Origin: Limnephilus marmoratus
Lineage: Eukaryota; Arthropoda; Insecta; Trichoptera; Limnephilidae
Assembly: GCA_917880885.1 (NCBI GenBank)
Contig: OU862919.1
Coordinates: forward strand, 16,324,001-16,388,000
Length of the DNA stretch: 64,000 nucleotides
Reading direction: 5' to 3'
Shown here piece after piece: positions 1-13,500 of this stretch; the first letter of the stretch is position 1; every line of letters begins with the position of its first letter. Below the pieces are notes generated by a model. The model saw only the letters and a list, made by a program, of their open reading frames with translations. It made no database searches and had not been told where the DNA came from. A program made the translations under genes and the position numbers.

Positions 1-393
1 GGCACGATCGGCCTTATGGCTGAGACGTGGTGATGGACCTCGGGAAGCTGCCCTGGATGCGTAGAGATGCCATGCAGGAGCACTTGTGCGATCTGTTACA
101 TGTTGAGATATTGACCGACTGTTGAACTGATACTGACTGAGCGAGCGAGCGAATCTGTTGCTTATATATACCAGCGCGACCGGTGGAGTAATGTTCCATT
201 CGCCGGCAATGTGCACACTGGAAGGTACTCGAACATACCGGTGCTGAATATTCAGGCGGCTTATAAAATCTAGACCTTTCTAGGCGGTGGCAAAATTATT
301 ATTTATCGGCGGCAGCAGCAGTAGGTAGGTATGTACTCAGGTAAGTAGCTTGCCCCGTATCGCGCGAATATTAGATATTTCTCGTATCTTCTT
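1..393. other. Unassigned sequence at left edge
   Basis: No coding exon is recognised. The stretch has a short GAGC-rich run near 140-152 and a TATA-like run at 162-170, which would fit a promoter or an LTR fragment, but no second LTR, primer-binding site or coding domain is visible. Because MIOS exons lie downstream on the + strand and its N-terminal exons are missing, this is probably intron or upstream DNA of that gene. Confidence 0.3.
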
Positions 394-890
394 TTGATGG
401 AGAAGTTGATAATGATGTGTCGCCACAGAATCATCTACGACTGGACGCCAGACGCTGAAGATTACTGCCAAAAAATAAATTCCATATGTAATAATATGTG
501 GAATAATCATTTTGAAACGTTGTCTACCAATAAAGGAATGTGGTACAGAAAGCTCCAAAACGAACCGTTTAAAAAAGACTATGTTCACTGAGGTTAATCT
601 GAAAAGATCGGAAATGAGAATCATTTTTAGATTAAGATCTAAATGCAGTAATGGGAAGAATATTGTGTTTGATAGGCCTCTCTGATTCTCCAATGTGCTC
701 GATATGTGAACAAATTGAAGATGTCGAGCACACATTATCGAAGTGCATTAAATATGAACTACAGAGAGTTACAATACTAATGACCTCGAACTCATCGGAA
801 GTTCAGAATTTAATGGCCTCAACTGAGTTTCATGCCATATCGAGAATAATGAAATTTATTAGATCATGTAAACTGGAAAATATTTGAAAG
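394..890 (+). pseudogene. Non-LTR retrotransposon fragment, C-terminal zinc region
   Basis: Two short open stretches (394-591 and 651-887) read as one decayed protein when frames are joined. The second carries CSICEQIEDVEHTLSKC, the Cys-x2-Cys...His...Cys pattern found at the C-terminus of many non-LTR reverse transcriptases. No reverse transcriptase core or start is present, so this is a truncated remnant. Clade cannot be assigned. Confidence 0.55.
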
Positions 891-1357
891 TGATTTTTTA
901 TACGAAATGACTATAAAAGGACTCTAAGTACCTTTTGAAGATCATTAGAGATTATAATGATAATATTATAATTTAAAAACAGATGAGGCAAAAAATGACA
1001 GAAGCCTCAATAATATACATGACATTAAAAAAAAAAGAGAAAAGAACAACTTTGAAATCGGTGGTGTCGCAAACCTGTTTGTATTTTCTACAATGATTAT
1101 TTTTTCGGTAAACAATTGCAGAACACAAAAAGCACCACATTTGAAAATGTTATTTCTACAAGGCCAAACCAATAATTGCTATAGATTTTTATCGTTCCAA
1201 AATTTAAAAAAAAAAACTCGAAATTTGGATGGCTGGCTGATAAAGAATTGAAAAATTTGTTGCGAGACTCTTTCGTTTTTTGTAATACAGATATCTAAAT
1301 TATTATTTGATCATATTTAATAACAGCACCAAAACTAAATGACTGCTTTAAATATAT
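891..1357. other. No feature seen
   Basis: AT-rich sequence with homopolymer runs. No exon, RNA gene or recognisable element was found. It separates the preceding retrotransposon fragment from the 3' tail of the next one. Confidence 0.3.
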
Positions 1358-4018
1358 AATATAATAATAATAATAATAATGATTTATTGTCTTCATTTCT
1401 TAATAACAAATAGAGATAATGATATCCTCACTGGGATCTCCCGTGCTAAGGATTTCATTTACATATTATAATTTAATTATAAGAATAATATGAATTTGAC
1501 ATAACATTATATCATGTAGTATTTTTTTTTTATAATTATAAAGTAAATAAGATAGTTTTTTTTATAATTCAGTTCACTAGATTCGGTTTTAGTCTGTATT
1601 TGATTTCAGTATATTTTCTATTTCTGATCTCCCTAGATTTAGTATCCAGCTTTTTATTTGAAATTTAAATGTTATAATGTTGAGGTTTTTGAGTGAGAGT
1701 GGTATTTTATTGTAGAGTTTAATGCCATAATATAAGAAGCTTTTTTGCCCAAATGTTGTGTTAGCAGTTACTTGTTGGATATGTTTTTGACCATGAGATC
1801 TAGTGTTTCTAATGTACGTGTCAGTTGTTATTTCTTGGGTTTTGTACTTATGAATGTAAATTAGTATAGTTTTAGAATATAGTTGTTTAATTGACATGAT
1901 GTTAAGATTGTTGAAGATTTCGTCAGTGCTAGTTCTTACAGGAACTTTCAATATAATTTTCATTATGGCTTTTTGAGTTTTAATTAGTGGATTTAGTATG
2001 TTTTTATTTGCACTGCCCCATCCGATAATACCGTATTCTAACAGTGATTGGCAGAGAGCCATGTAAATCTTGATTAAGTCTTTTTTAATGAGGACATTCC
2101 TGATAGATTTGAAAAAAATAACTTAGTTTTTTAATTTTATTATTTAAATAGGTAATGTGTTTGGTCCATTTTAAGTTTTGGTCAATTTTTAGACCCAGAT
2201 ACGTTATATGGTCAACGTTTTCTAATGAGGGACAATTACAATTCTCATTTAAGTGATGCGGGCTATGAATTTTCAAGTTCAGGTTTTCTTCAGAGTTTTT
2301 CTTATTTTTTATTTTGAAAGTGATGAATTTGGTTTTATTAGCATTAAGTGTAAGTGAATGGTAGTCTAGCCATTTTTTAATCCTATTAAGTGTGTCTTCT
2401 GCTTTCTTAAATGTTTCTGTCCAATTATTCCCATTTATTAGGAGAACAGTATCATCCGCAAAACTGATGATTTCTCCTTCACATTCTATGTGGCATAAGT
2501 CATTAATGTAAATAAGGAACAGAATCGGACCCAGAATACTTCCTTGGGGCACCCCGAATTCGACATCAATACACTCACTGGTTATATTGTTAAGTTTCAC
2601 AGTTTGCTTTCTATTTCCCATATAACTTTTAAAAAATATCAGTTCATTATCAGTAATCCCTATGTTCTCTAGTTTTTCAAAAAGATGTGAGTGATTTATT
2701 GTGTCGAAGGCTTTAGAAAGGTCGAGAAATATGCCAATTCATTTTTTATGTGAGTCTAGAGAATTTTTAATATATTCAATTACTAAGGCTATGGCGTTTG
2801 ATGTTCCTAGATTTTTTCTGAAACCAAATTGTTTTGGTGATAATAGTTTATTTGATTCTAGGTAGTCGACGAGTTGAGTTTTAACTGTTATTTCTAAGAT
2901 TTTAGATAATGTGTTTAGAATTGTGATTGGTCTGTAGTTATTGATATCTTTACGATTTCCTGATTTAAAGATTGGTGTAATAGTCCCTATTTTGAGTTGA
3001 GATGGAAATCTGCTTTCCGTGATAGATTTGTTTATTAGAAAGAGTATCGGTTCGGTAATTTCGTCTTGTAAGAATTTTATTGTTTTCATTGTGATTTCAT
3101 CACTACCAGATGAAGATGTTGGTTTGAATTTAGATAACATTAGTGATAGGTCTTGTTTAGTGATTTGTTTTAGAGCAAATTTAATCCTTTGTGGATTTAC
3201 GTGTTTGTTTATGTTCGGGTTAAAGTGTTGAGGTTTGGTTATTTTGTTGGCTAAATTCGAGCCTATGTTTGCAAAAAAGTTGTTAGTGTAGTTAATTAGT
3301 TTATGTACGTTTTTGTTGAGCGAGAGTGTACCGTTATCTGTGTTGATTTCTTCCAATGGGTTTGTTTTGTTTTGATCTGTGTAGGTGATTTCTTTAATTA
3401 TTTGCCAGATAAGTTTTGGATTATTATTGGATTGATCTATTTTAGATCTGTAGTAATTTTGTTTAGCCGATTTAGTAAGATTGGAGCAGATGTTTCTATA
3501 GTTTTTGTAAAATAGTTTAAGGGAAAGGTCGTAAGGATTGTTTTTTACTTGCTGATGGATCTTGTCTCTTTTCCTTATACATTTAAGTAGGCCAGGTGTG
3601 ATCCAAGCTTTTTTGATAATTTTATTGTGTGAATACGTGTAAGTTTTTATTGAAGTGTGGTTTTGTATTTTTAATTGCAAGTGTTCAATAAATATTTTCC
3701 AAGCAACTTCTAGATCTTCAGCTTTATATATTGACTCCCAGGTTTCAGTTTGTAGTGATTTTTTTAGTTTTATGTAGTTTATAACATGTCTATTCCACGT
3801 TAAATTTTGAGTCGATGGTCGATTTTTCTTTGCATGAATGTTAAGAATTAAAGTGTAGTGATCAGTGATGGTGGATTGATGTATGATTGTGGAGTATTTT
3901 TTATTTGTTTTTGTCATTATGTGGTCAATGCAGGTTTGCGAGGGGATTGATTTATTCATTTTGTGATCAACTCTTGTTGGTTCCCTTATTGCGGCAGACA
4001 TCCCGTGGGAGAGGAGGA
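1358..4018 (-). pseudogene. 5'-truncated non-LTR retrotransposon, Jockey/CR1 group
   Basis: A nearly continuous pol reading frame runs right to left. It begins in the last part of the endonuclease (TCIDHIMTK...TITDHYTL, near 3900), then the reverse transcriptase with FGFRKNLGTSNAI, IFLDLSKAFDTINH, FGVPQGSILGPILF and SFADDTVLL, then the thumb and C-terminus ending at 1589. Two lesions are visible: an in-frame TGA at 2739-2741 between HKK and IGIFLDL, and a one-base gain in a T/A run near 2110-2117 that shifts the frame before RNVLIKKDL. The 5' end is lost at about 4018. The 3' end has an (ATT)n-type microsatellite tail at 1359-1381, common in CR1/L2/Jockey relatives. No RNase H domain is seen. 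The copy is inactive but young enough to need only two repairs. Confidence 0.85.
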
Positions 4019-4441
4019 GTAAAATATGAAATATTAAAACTCTCTTCTGTTACTTGTTTATATATTTTTTTATTATTTATTTGTAAACGTTACATAATTA
4101 AGACATTCTCATCGAGTAGTTACATTAAATCACTATACTAGGCGGCTGCCTGTTTCATGATGACCAATGGAGTAATTTTCATCTCATTATTTGAAAGAGT
4201 ATCCTTATAAAATGGAACCAAAGCAAAATATCAATAATCATAGAGCGCACAAAGAGAGTTGCCGCAGGCAAAAAAATTCTAATGTTCTAAAAATTCTAGG
4301 TTCTAGGTCAAACCAATAAATGTTGTTTATTTTTATTGTGAAAGATAAACCAAATTTCGCAGACTCGCGGATTGCTCATTAATGCGCTACATGTTCCTAA
4401 GTCTTGTCCTTCTTTTAAATTAATAATTAAATCTTTTCCAG
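4019..4441. other. MIOS intron, no other feature
   Basis: AT-rich sequence between the truncated retrotransposon and the first MIOS exon in the window. The last bases, TTTTCCAG ending at 4441, form the splice acceptor. Nothing else is recognised. Confidence 0.5.
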
Positions 4442-4535
4442 GTGGATCTTTGGCAGAATGGAGAACTGGCCGAAGATGAAAACCTAAAGAAAATTTGGCA
4501 CTGGCTTTATCTTAGTAGATCGCTTGTTGAAGAAG
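4442..4535 (+). CDS. MIOS: MIOS exon (first in window)
   Basis: Reads VDLWQNGELAEDENLKKIWH, then WLYLSRSLVEEG, between acceptor TTTTCCAG and donor GTATTT. Length 94 nt, ending in phase 1. The missing bases of the last Gly codon are supplied by the exon at 9134. It matches the solenoid region that follows the WD40 part in the family. Confidence 0.8.
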
Positions 4536-7500
4536 GTATTTCAAATAATTATTACTCTATGAAGGGCATAAAACTTTATTCTTAAAGTTAGATTTTTCAA
4601 TTTTTGGATTTCCATTAATTTGTAGTCAATATGAGTTCATGTCAACTACAACTACCGGTGTGACAACATCATTTTGAAGTGTCAAAGTTATTAGTGTGTT
4701 TAAAAATATTATCCTGTACTGCTAAGTGCTATATTGTGTGTATACAATTACTTTAATAGTGATTCTGTGTAACAAACATTTAATTTGGTGAATTTAATTG
4801 GCAGGAGGTTATAAAAATTATAATTGAAATCAAATCACAGATAATCAAATCACAGATAATGAAATGACTGTATGAAATGCATGAGTTGCAAAAACCAAAT
4901 GCATCTCAGTTGTGCCAAAATTACCTCTGCCGTTTTTAGGAAGATGTCTGATGAGAACAGGGAGTCATGGATGTGCACTATTTGTAAAACAGGACAATCA
5001 CCGCTCTCCAGCAATCTCAAATCTGTTGACTCGTCAATTCTTCTTAGCGAAATAAAGAAACTCTCTTCACAACTGCACTCAATGAATTCAAAACTGATTT
5101 CATTCGAACAAACAATCGTTCACAATAACAGCACAATTGAAGACTACACCAATAAAATTCTGGTTTTGGAAGAAAAACTAAAAAAAATGGATAAACTTGA
5201 AGCCGAAGTAATTGAATTAAAAAAGTTCATTATATATTTGGATAAAACAAACAATGATAGAGAACAACAGCTGCTCATCAATAATATTGAAATCTTCGGT
5301 CTGACTGAAAAGCAAGACGAAAACCTTGCTTCCACTCTAATTAAAATTGCATCCAATGTCGGTCAGATTATTAAGGAAGACGACATTGAATTTATTACTA
5401 GAGCCAATCCACGTCGACATTCTCAAGAGGAAATATCAGCAGCTCCCCGTGACGCCCGCCCTCGAAACGTGGTGGCTAAATTCGTCAACAAAAGGAAGAA
5501 GGACGAGCTGATAGCGGCCATTAAAAAGAAGAAGGGTGTAGACTGTAAGAGCCTAGGTGTTGCAGGGGGTAAACTTTATATCAACGACCACCTTACCAGA
5601 AAAAACATATTACTGTTGAGGTCAGCCAAAGACTTCAAAAATGTAAATAATTATGATTTTTTATGGGTGCGAAACTCGAAAATTTACTTAAGAAAGAATG
5701 TCACCTCTCCTGCTATCCTTGTCTCTGCTCAAACCCTTCTGAACAATTTAATTTAGTAATTTGTCTTAAATTTAAATTATATTTTTTCTTAGATTTTCAA
5801 CTTGTACCATTTTTCAACTTAACTTTACACACACATGACTCAACTTCTCACCCAATACATCACAAACACATACATGCATGTCTGCGCAAATTGACAAATA
5901 TACTAACCTCAGTGGACTTTGGGCTGCTGAGTAATAATTATCATAGTATGCTCATTTCGACTTATGCTTTAATTTGACTAATTTTTATATTAATTTCAAA
6001 TCGAATCAAGATAATTATTTTCCACTCACACAATGCATGACACCATTATAATTTTTTATCAAAATGCACGGGGCCTTCGATCCAAAACTAATGAATTCTA
6101 CCAAAATGTCCTAATCAATGAATTTGACATAATCTTAATTAGTGAGACGTGGTTAGTTGACAGCATATCCGACGACGAGCTTTTTGATTGCCGGTACAAC
6201 GTATACAGAAATGACAGAGATACTACTCTTACGGGTAAAACTAAAGGGGGAGGCGTTGCTATAGGTATAAAAAAAGATTTTAAAGTTCGGTCATGAAAAT
6301 CGTGGTCTTCAGAAGCCGAGGATATATGGATCTCACTATTATTAAGACATTCTAAACATCGCATTTTGAATGTTCATATTTGTTGCTCTTACTTACCGGG
6401 AGTTAGTCCTAAGTTATCTAATGCGCAGCGTTTCTCTATCATCAATAGTCATACAACTGCCATATCTGATTTAACCACTGAATATCCAAATGACATTTTT
6501 CTAATTATGTATAGGCGATTACAATATGCCAAACGTGAACTGGAACCCTACGTGTCAACCATATAGTACCGACCTTTGTGCTTCTACTCTCCTTAGGTGT
6601 CTTTCGTTCTCCAATTTAACACAATATAATGCAATTTCCAATTATCATGGACGTATTTTAGATCTTGTGCTTTGTAACACCACAGTCTTCGTCTCCGCTG
6701 CCGACTCTCCACTGGTATTTGAAGATGCACATCATAAATCTATCATAGTCGAACTCAATATTCCCCTCCCTGCTGTTAGCCTTAAATCACAGATAATCAA
6801 ATTGTTTAACAAAGCTAACTATGTAGTAGTCAATGATGCTCTCAGAAATAGTGATTGGTCTTCTGTTGTAAATGCACAAGACGTTGACACTGCGGTACAC
6901 AATTTTTATAGAATCATTAATGCCCTAATAGATGATCTGGTTCCAAAGAAAGTAACTAGATCAACAAAATTTCCATCATGGTATTCGGCGGCTTTAATTA
7001 ATATAACGAAAGAAAAATTAAAGTTTTTTCGTGCCTGGAAACGCTACAAGAATCCATTGGATTATCAATCTTTTGCATTACTCCGCAAAAGACAAAAGAA
7101 GATTTCTAGTCTTACTCATAAAACCTATATTGCTACATTGGAATCCGACATACAACATAATGTTAAAAAAATATGGTGTTATGTTAAGACACAAAGAAAA
7201 TCTCCCACTATACCAGAACACATGACGTATAATTCCACAACAGCACATGACAGCAAACAAGTTACTGACCTTTTTGCTGATTACTTCTCAACGGTCTTTA
7301 CAAATGAAATTCCAACTCATGATGCTGATAGTAAGGAAGATCCTCTTAATAACACATTAATATCCTCAATCAGAATAAACGAAGAAATCACCTTAAAGTA
7401 CCTATCAAACATAGACATTAATAAAGGACCAGGAATAGACAGGCTGCCTGGAATTTTTATACGCACGTGCAGTAAATATATCTGTCTACCGGTTTGCGCC

Positions 7501-10500
7501 ATCTATAAAAAGTCACTAACGGAAGGATCGTTTCCTCTCATGTGGAAATCAGCTGTCATTACACCAATCTTTAAGAATGGTGATAAGCACGACGTTAAAA
7601 ACTACCGACCAATTTCCCAACTCCCTATTTTAAGCAAAGTTCTTGAAAAAATCGTCTTTGATCAATTGTACTCGACTATTTCGACAAACATTATGCCGAA
7701 TCAGCACGGATTTATGAAAGGTAGGTCTACAACATCCAACCTCGCCCTTTTCATTAACTTCTTGCACAGCAAGATGGACGATAAGGAGCAAGTTGATACT
7801 ATGTATACAGACTTCTCTAAGGCCTTTGACCGCGTAATTCACTCAATTCTTTTGAAAAAACTTATCCTACTTGGTATACATGGCGACCTATTAAGATGGA
7901 TTAAGTCCTACATTAGTAATCGCAATCAGGTAATATTAATCAACGGTGTCTACTCTAAGTCTATGGAGGTAATATCCGGTGTCCCGCAAGGTTCCCACCT
8001 AGGTCCGCTTCTCTTAAACATTTATATAAACGACATTGGATCATGCTTTCAAAATTCCGAATTTGTGCTTTACGCTGACGACATGAAAATATTCAAAGTT
8101 GTGCATTCTCTTTCTGACTGTGATGCGTTACAAAGTGATCTAGATAGGCTTTGCAAGTATTGCAAAGTTAACTGTTTAGATATCAATGTTTCCAAATGTC
8201 ATACTATGACATTCACCAGAAATAAACATGTTATTAAGTACTCTTATTCACTCAATAATGAACCTGTCATCTCGAAAACGGAATGTAAAGATCTTGGTGT
8301 GTACCTCGATAGCAAACTTATATTTAATAAGCACATCGACTCAATCGTTCACAGGTCATATAAAATGCTTGGTTTTGTTCTTCGCATAAGTAAAATGTTC
8401 AATAACCCGCGTACAGTAATAATGTTATATTTTGCATTAGTCAGAAGTACACTGGAATATGCTTCGCCAATTTGGAACCCGCAATACAAAGTATACATAG
8501 ATAGCATAGAAAATATTCAAAACAAATTTATAAAATATCTTACCTTTAAATTCAACAATAACTTTGAATGCACATTTCAAACATTGCAACAAAGGCGAGC
8601 AATAGCTGATTTGACATTTATATACAAAATTTTAAATAATAACATTGACTGTACCGAACTTCTTTCCCTAGTTAATTTTAATATACCCTTAAGACGTACA
8701 CGTCATACAGAACTATTCCACACGCTTAATTACAAGACAAATGCAGCATCTAATTCACCAATCAATCGTGCTCTTCATAAGTTCAATATTATTGGTCTAA
8801 ATTCCAACATCGACATTTTCTCTGATTCACTGCCCAAATTTAAAAAGAGCATCTTGCGAATATTATAATTTGTTCAATGCGCACACATACATACACACAT
8901 ACTCACACACTCACACACACACCTTCCCACTACATACATCACCCGGTAATTACTTAATACGCATACCATAAATAAGACACTACAATGAAACACATAATAG
9001 GTACCTACCATGTAATATACTTATAAATTGTAATTTTTTAAACAAATTATCTTTTGTACTGTTTGTTTCTGTTAATAAATAAAAAAAAAATAAATAAATA
9101 AATAAAAAAAAAAAATGTGTTATTTTTTCTTAGGTTGCATCAGAGGATTCAACAGCAAGCATCCTGGAGTTAAGTCAGTCCTGAAACTGGACTCCGCCGA
9201 TGGAGTTCCAGCAGGCCCAGGGGGCTCCTACAACCTTTCTCTTAGGGCAGACTTCGGGAATATGCAGAACACCGTTTATAGGTTAGTATTAACTTTAAGA
9301 ATTGTTCAGTGATGCTTTTTGTTTAATTTTGATGCATTTTATGTTCGTATGATAGTAGACAATTCTGCCAACCATATAAAGCATATTAGTGGACTAGTAT
9401 AACGGAATTCACACATTCCAGATTACAGTGAGACCTTCTTAACCCCTCCGCAACGTAAGCAGATATAAGCGTTAGAAATACAACAGCAGTCAAGTACAAT
9501 AAGCGTGTTTATACGTCAGCGCATGTGTCTCCATAGAAATTGTTCTAACTCCGTTATTGTTTTAGTTACATCCCTAAAACAAAAAGTAAAAGGTCGATAG
9601 TAGATCAAGCTGTACATCACTATAAAGTTGTCCATAGAAATACATAACAGGAATCAGCTGTCAGTCGCGTAATTGACAAAAATATTTACCCGCTCAAATT
9701 TTACTACCGGCGGCTCCACCGCGCTCCACATTGTAAATTTTTATTAAATATTTTTATATGAAATGATAAAAAAGTGAGGTGACAAAAGTGTTTATTACAC
9801 ATATATACAATAAAATAAGTATTGTTGTTTACATAATCTGTGATTTTAGTACCGTTTTCAGATAAAAACATCACGTGAGTCATTTTTAACCTATTTTTAA
9901 TGTTTGCGTTCTAAATTTTAATATTTACAAATGCTAATATTTATTTGTAATATAATAATTTGAAAGCTTATTTTGTAAACTTTCTAAAACAGTTTTTACT
10001 ATTCGGCTACGTTCAGAAATGTTTCATTTATAGAACTTTAATTGTGAAGCGGTAATAACAAAAAGTTTTCGTAAAATGTCATTTTGTTAGAGACAGTTAA
10101 AGTGCTTAAATTGCGATTTTCGGAGGGGTTAAGAAGTTTTTCGAGGGACTGGAAAAACGAACACAAGCAGGAAAATCTTATATGTGGGAAAAATTGGGCC
10201 AATTTCGGGCCGAGGGACCGAAAGAACCGAACTTCTTAAGCCACGAAATGTCTTAAGAGAGAACTTCTTAAGAGGGTTTTACTGTAATAGGTTCATTGTC
10301 AGTGTTGGACAACTGATTGGTGATTGCTTTAAAAACTTCGATATGTAAACTTGGAAAGTTCTTGCATTAATGTGCACATTAATTGGCGAATGCGGAGTTT
10401 CCCGAAACATTCAAACTCCACCAAATAGCGGAGTTGGCAGTGAACCTGTTAAAGAAATTATTTATTACGTAATAAGTTTTTCTTTAAATTGTATTAATAA

Positions 10501-13500
10501 TTAATTTTAGAACATAAAAATATAAAACTAAACTCAAACTAATAAACTTGTTTATATTAAATTTAAGTAGCTGAAGTGAACCCAGTATTGCTCGGGTTTA
10601 TGAATGTTTTGGAGTAAGAAGATATTGATTGAATAAGGTAAAGTACAGCTGATATTCCCGGGGTTGCCCGGGCTTTACGCAGACTTTTTCCAAATTAGAT
10701 GTAGACAGTAATTTTCCTCTTATTTCGAAAATCAAATGCAAAATTTCATCAAAAAGTATCAAAATACTCTAATAAGGGGCAGGAAAAGGGGATGGGAGTA
10801 ATTTTTCGAAATCTTATGTAAACAATGACCTTCCTCTTATTTTGAAGGTCTAGTGTGCAAAACTTTGTCAACCTCCGAACAAACTAGATTTGTATACAAA
10901 TCAAATCCACGCCATCCGCCATAAACAAACACTCTGCTATGTATGTTAGTTATGTAAGTTAGAAAGATACGAAATAGGTTCTTAACTAAATTGGAACTTT
11001 AATACATTTTTTGGTACCCTACGTAAATAGTTATTCTTGTAGTAATTAATTTGAAACCATAGACATCCAAATTTAATAGACGAGAAGATGAGGGGTAAAA
11101 CCAAGCTATGGGGGGACAAAGAGGGGAAAGATGACTGTGATTCATTAAAAATTCAATCTGACAGTATATAGGCATCTCGCATTATAATATCACCATTTAG
11201 TTCTTAAAAGCAAAATCTGCTTTTGAATGAATAGACCTTTTTACATGGGAGCGCGAATTGCTCGCCACGTTATTAACATATTTGCGAAGTCCAAATACGG
11301 CAAAGTAAAGTTCGCCACTTTTCACAGACAAATATTTTGTTGCCGTATTTAGTTAAGACACTTTTACAAATGTTTCATAATTTACTTACTGTAATTAATT
11401 TACCCTGTAACCAGCGACGAGCACACTGGAGAACCGCCCACATTCGTTATGATCGACATATTTTAGGGTATAATGTACAGCACAAGCTAACATTTTTGCC
11501 GTGTTATTTCGTAAAATGTACGATCAGAGCTCGATGCTGGTCCGGACAAGAATGATGACGTCACATTTTTTTAGATTCAAGCGAGGCTCTCGTAAGCCCA
11601 GCCGGTTCCATGGAATCGGTATGGGGAGGGGGAAATAATACGCTTTTATCACTTAGGGCAGGTCTATATATATTCATATGTCTATGGTTGAAACGATGTG
11701 TCATTTTAATCATTTGTCTGAATTAAGATTGAAGCGGAATTTGAGAATTTTACCCTTAAAATTTTATAGTGTTGTGTAGTGTACCCAAAGATATTGAAAT
11801 ATAAGTAGATGTGCTATCTGCTGTTTTTACTATGTGGGTCTGCGCTTCCGGGTGTCGCCGACATTGTTTACCAATGAACAAATAAACTAAAAGAACAAAT
11901 AATTAACGAATAAACCAAACGAACGTTAAACTAAATGAACGAATTCTTTCCTTGTTCAAAATATATTGTTAACCAATATTAATGCACATTTTTAAAAAAT
12001 CAACGAAATGAACAAATTCTTTTTGTATGAAAACTACTCTAATTAGCGCGTAGTCCGGCGACAGTTGCGCGGACACCATAGCATATCTCTTCTGTATTTG
12101 AATATCTTTGAGTGTACCGAATGTATTTTTGACCATAACCATTTTTATTTATTTAGGAGTGAAGACAGAGATCGAGCCCTGCAGCTGTGTGGTTGGAATT
12201 TCGACCGAGATTCAGCCTCTCTGACGGCTTTCCTCGAGCGATTAGAGACTGAGAAGGCATATACCAGAGCGGCTGCCATATCGGTCTTCAATATGAAACT
12301 AAGAACAGCCATCGATATCTTGAACAGAGGGGCTGAAAAGGTAATTGAATTCATCAACACATTTTAGTACTAACTAGTGCAGACCCGTGAAAAATCATGT
12401 GATATTTTATAAATAATTCTTAAATGCATGTTAGCTAAAAAGCGCAGAATCTTGTACAATCACAAATCTGACTTTACTTTTAACTGTAAGAATTAAGAAA
12501 AAAAGATGTAAAAATTTCAAATAAATAATCAAAATAACTTGTCTGAAGAAAATTGTTGACATATCAGTTCCGATTTTCAAAATTACAATTAAATTCAAAG
12601 CAAAGCAAATCAGAGTTCATTGAAACAGAGTTACAATCATAGACACACAACTGAAGTTGTAACGGGTATTTTTAATAATAATTGGTCCTCGTCTACGAAT
12701 CTGGAAATTATGGGTTTGCATGGGCAAGTTTATTTTATTTGATCAATTTGTGTTGTTTCATAATTTTTTAATTTAAAATAATTTAATATGGTATATTTGG
12801 ATTTGAAATGGCTTTAGACTTTCCGTTGAGGTGTTTTGAAACTCATTAGAAGTCGGATGTTAAAGCTCTGTAAACTTCTATTGCAGATTCCACAAAACTC
12901 TACACTTAGCATCATAGCCATGGCTCTGTCAGGTTACTCCGACACTCCTGGAAGTGTCTGGCGCCAGCTGTGTTCCGCCAACCGCATTAACCTCACAGAT
13001 CCCTACATCAGGGCTATGTTTGCTTTCCTCACCGCGGAGACTGGCTCTTTGGATATTGTACTGGTAAGAAAAATATAGAAAAAGGGAGATCTAACTTTAG
13101 GTGACTAGATGATGTGCAGACCAAAACTGCATCCTTGCATGTTTTTGCCTTTCAGAACAATGTGCAATTGAATATTGTTGGTGTGGTGGTTTGCCATGCT
13201 CAATTGGATAATGCCAACATGGCAATTCGCCTGTCTCCTTTCACAAAGCATTCAACTTCGTCTTTGGTTAAAGCATTTTACCTCGTCTTTGGAGGGAAAT
13301 AGCAGGAGTGGAGGCAGACAGGATTCTCCGAGGGCTGCAGCCATAGAAAATCGTAACGGGGGAGTTAGGCTATGAACCATTATTAGTATGTAACTGCACA
13401 TACGAAAGTGTTGCCAATGACGTTCACCCTTACTACTACAAATCGCGTCTATCCCGCCTTTGTTTCACACCATGCGCATAACTTTCATTGGCTCTGCTTC

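Larger units (their letters stand above)
4832..9115 (+). mobile_element. CR1/Jockey-type LINE with ORF1, ORF2 and A-rich tail
   Basis: A nearly complete two-ORF non-LTR retrotransposon in a MIOS intron, same strand as the gene. ORF1 is intact (4872-5756); ORF2 (6033-8868) has one nonsense codon and one frameshift. The 3' end is an A-rich tail with TAAA units at 9077-9115, only 18 bp before a MIOS exon acceptor. The 5' boundary is uncertain: a 15-bp direct repeat (4832-4846, 4847-4861) precedes ORF1. No target-site duplication could be found by eye. Confidence 0.8.

Noticed and set aside
1..393. LTR retrotransposon end
   Set aside because: A TATA-like run is present but no paired LTR, primer-binding site or pol sequence is visible.
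5144..5356. Minus-strand frame opposite LINE ORF1
   Set aside because: Shadow frame of the coiled-coil region, rich in Ser/Phe from complement of Lys/Glu codons.
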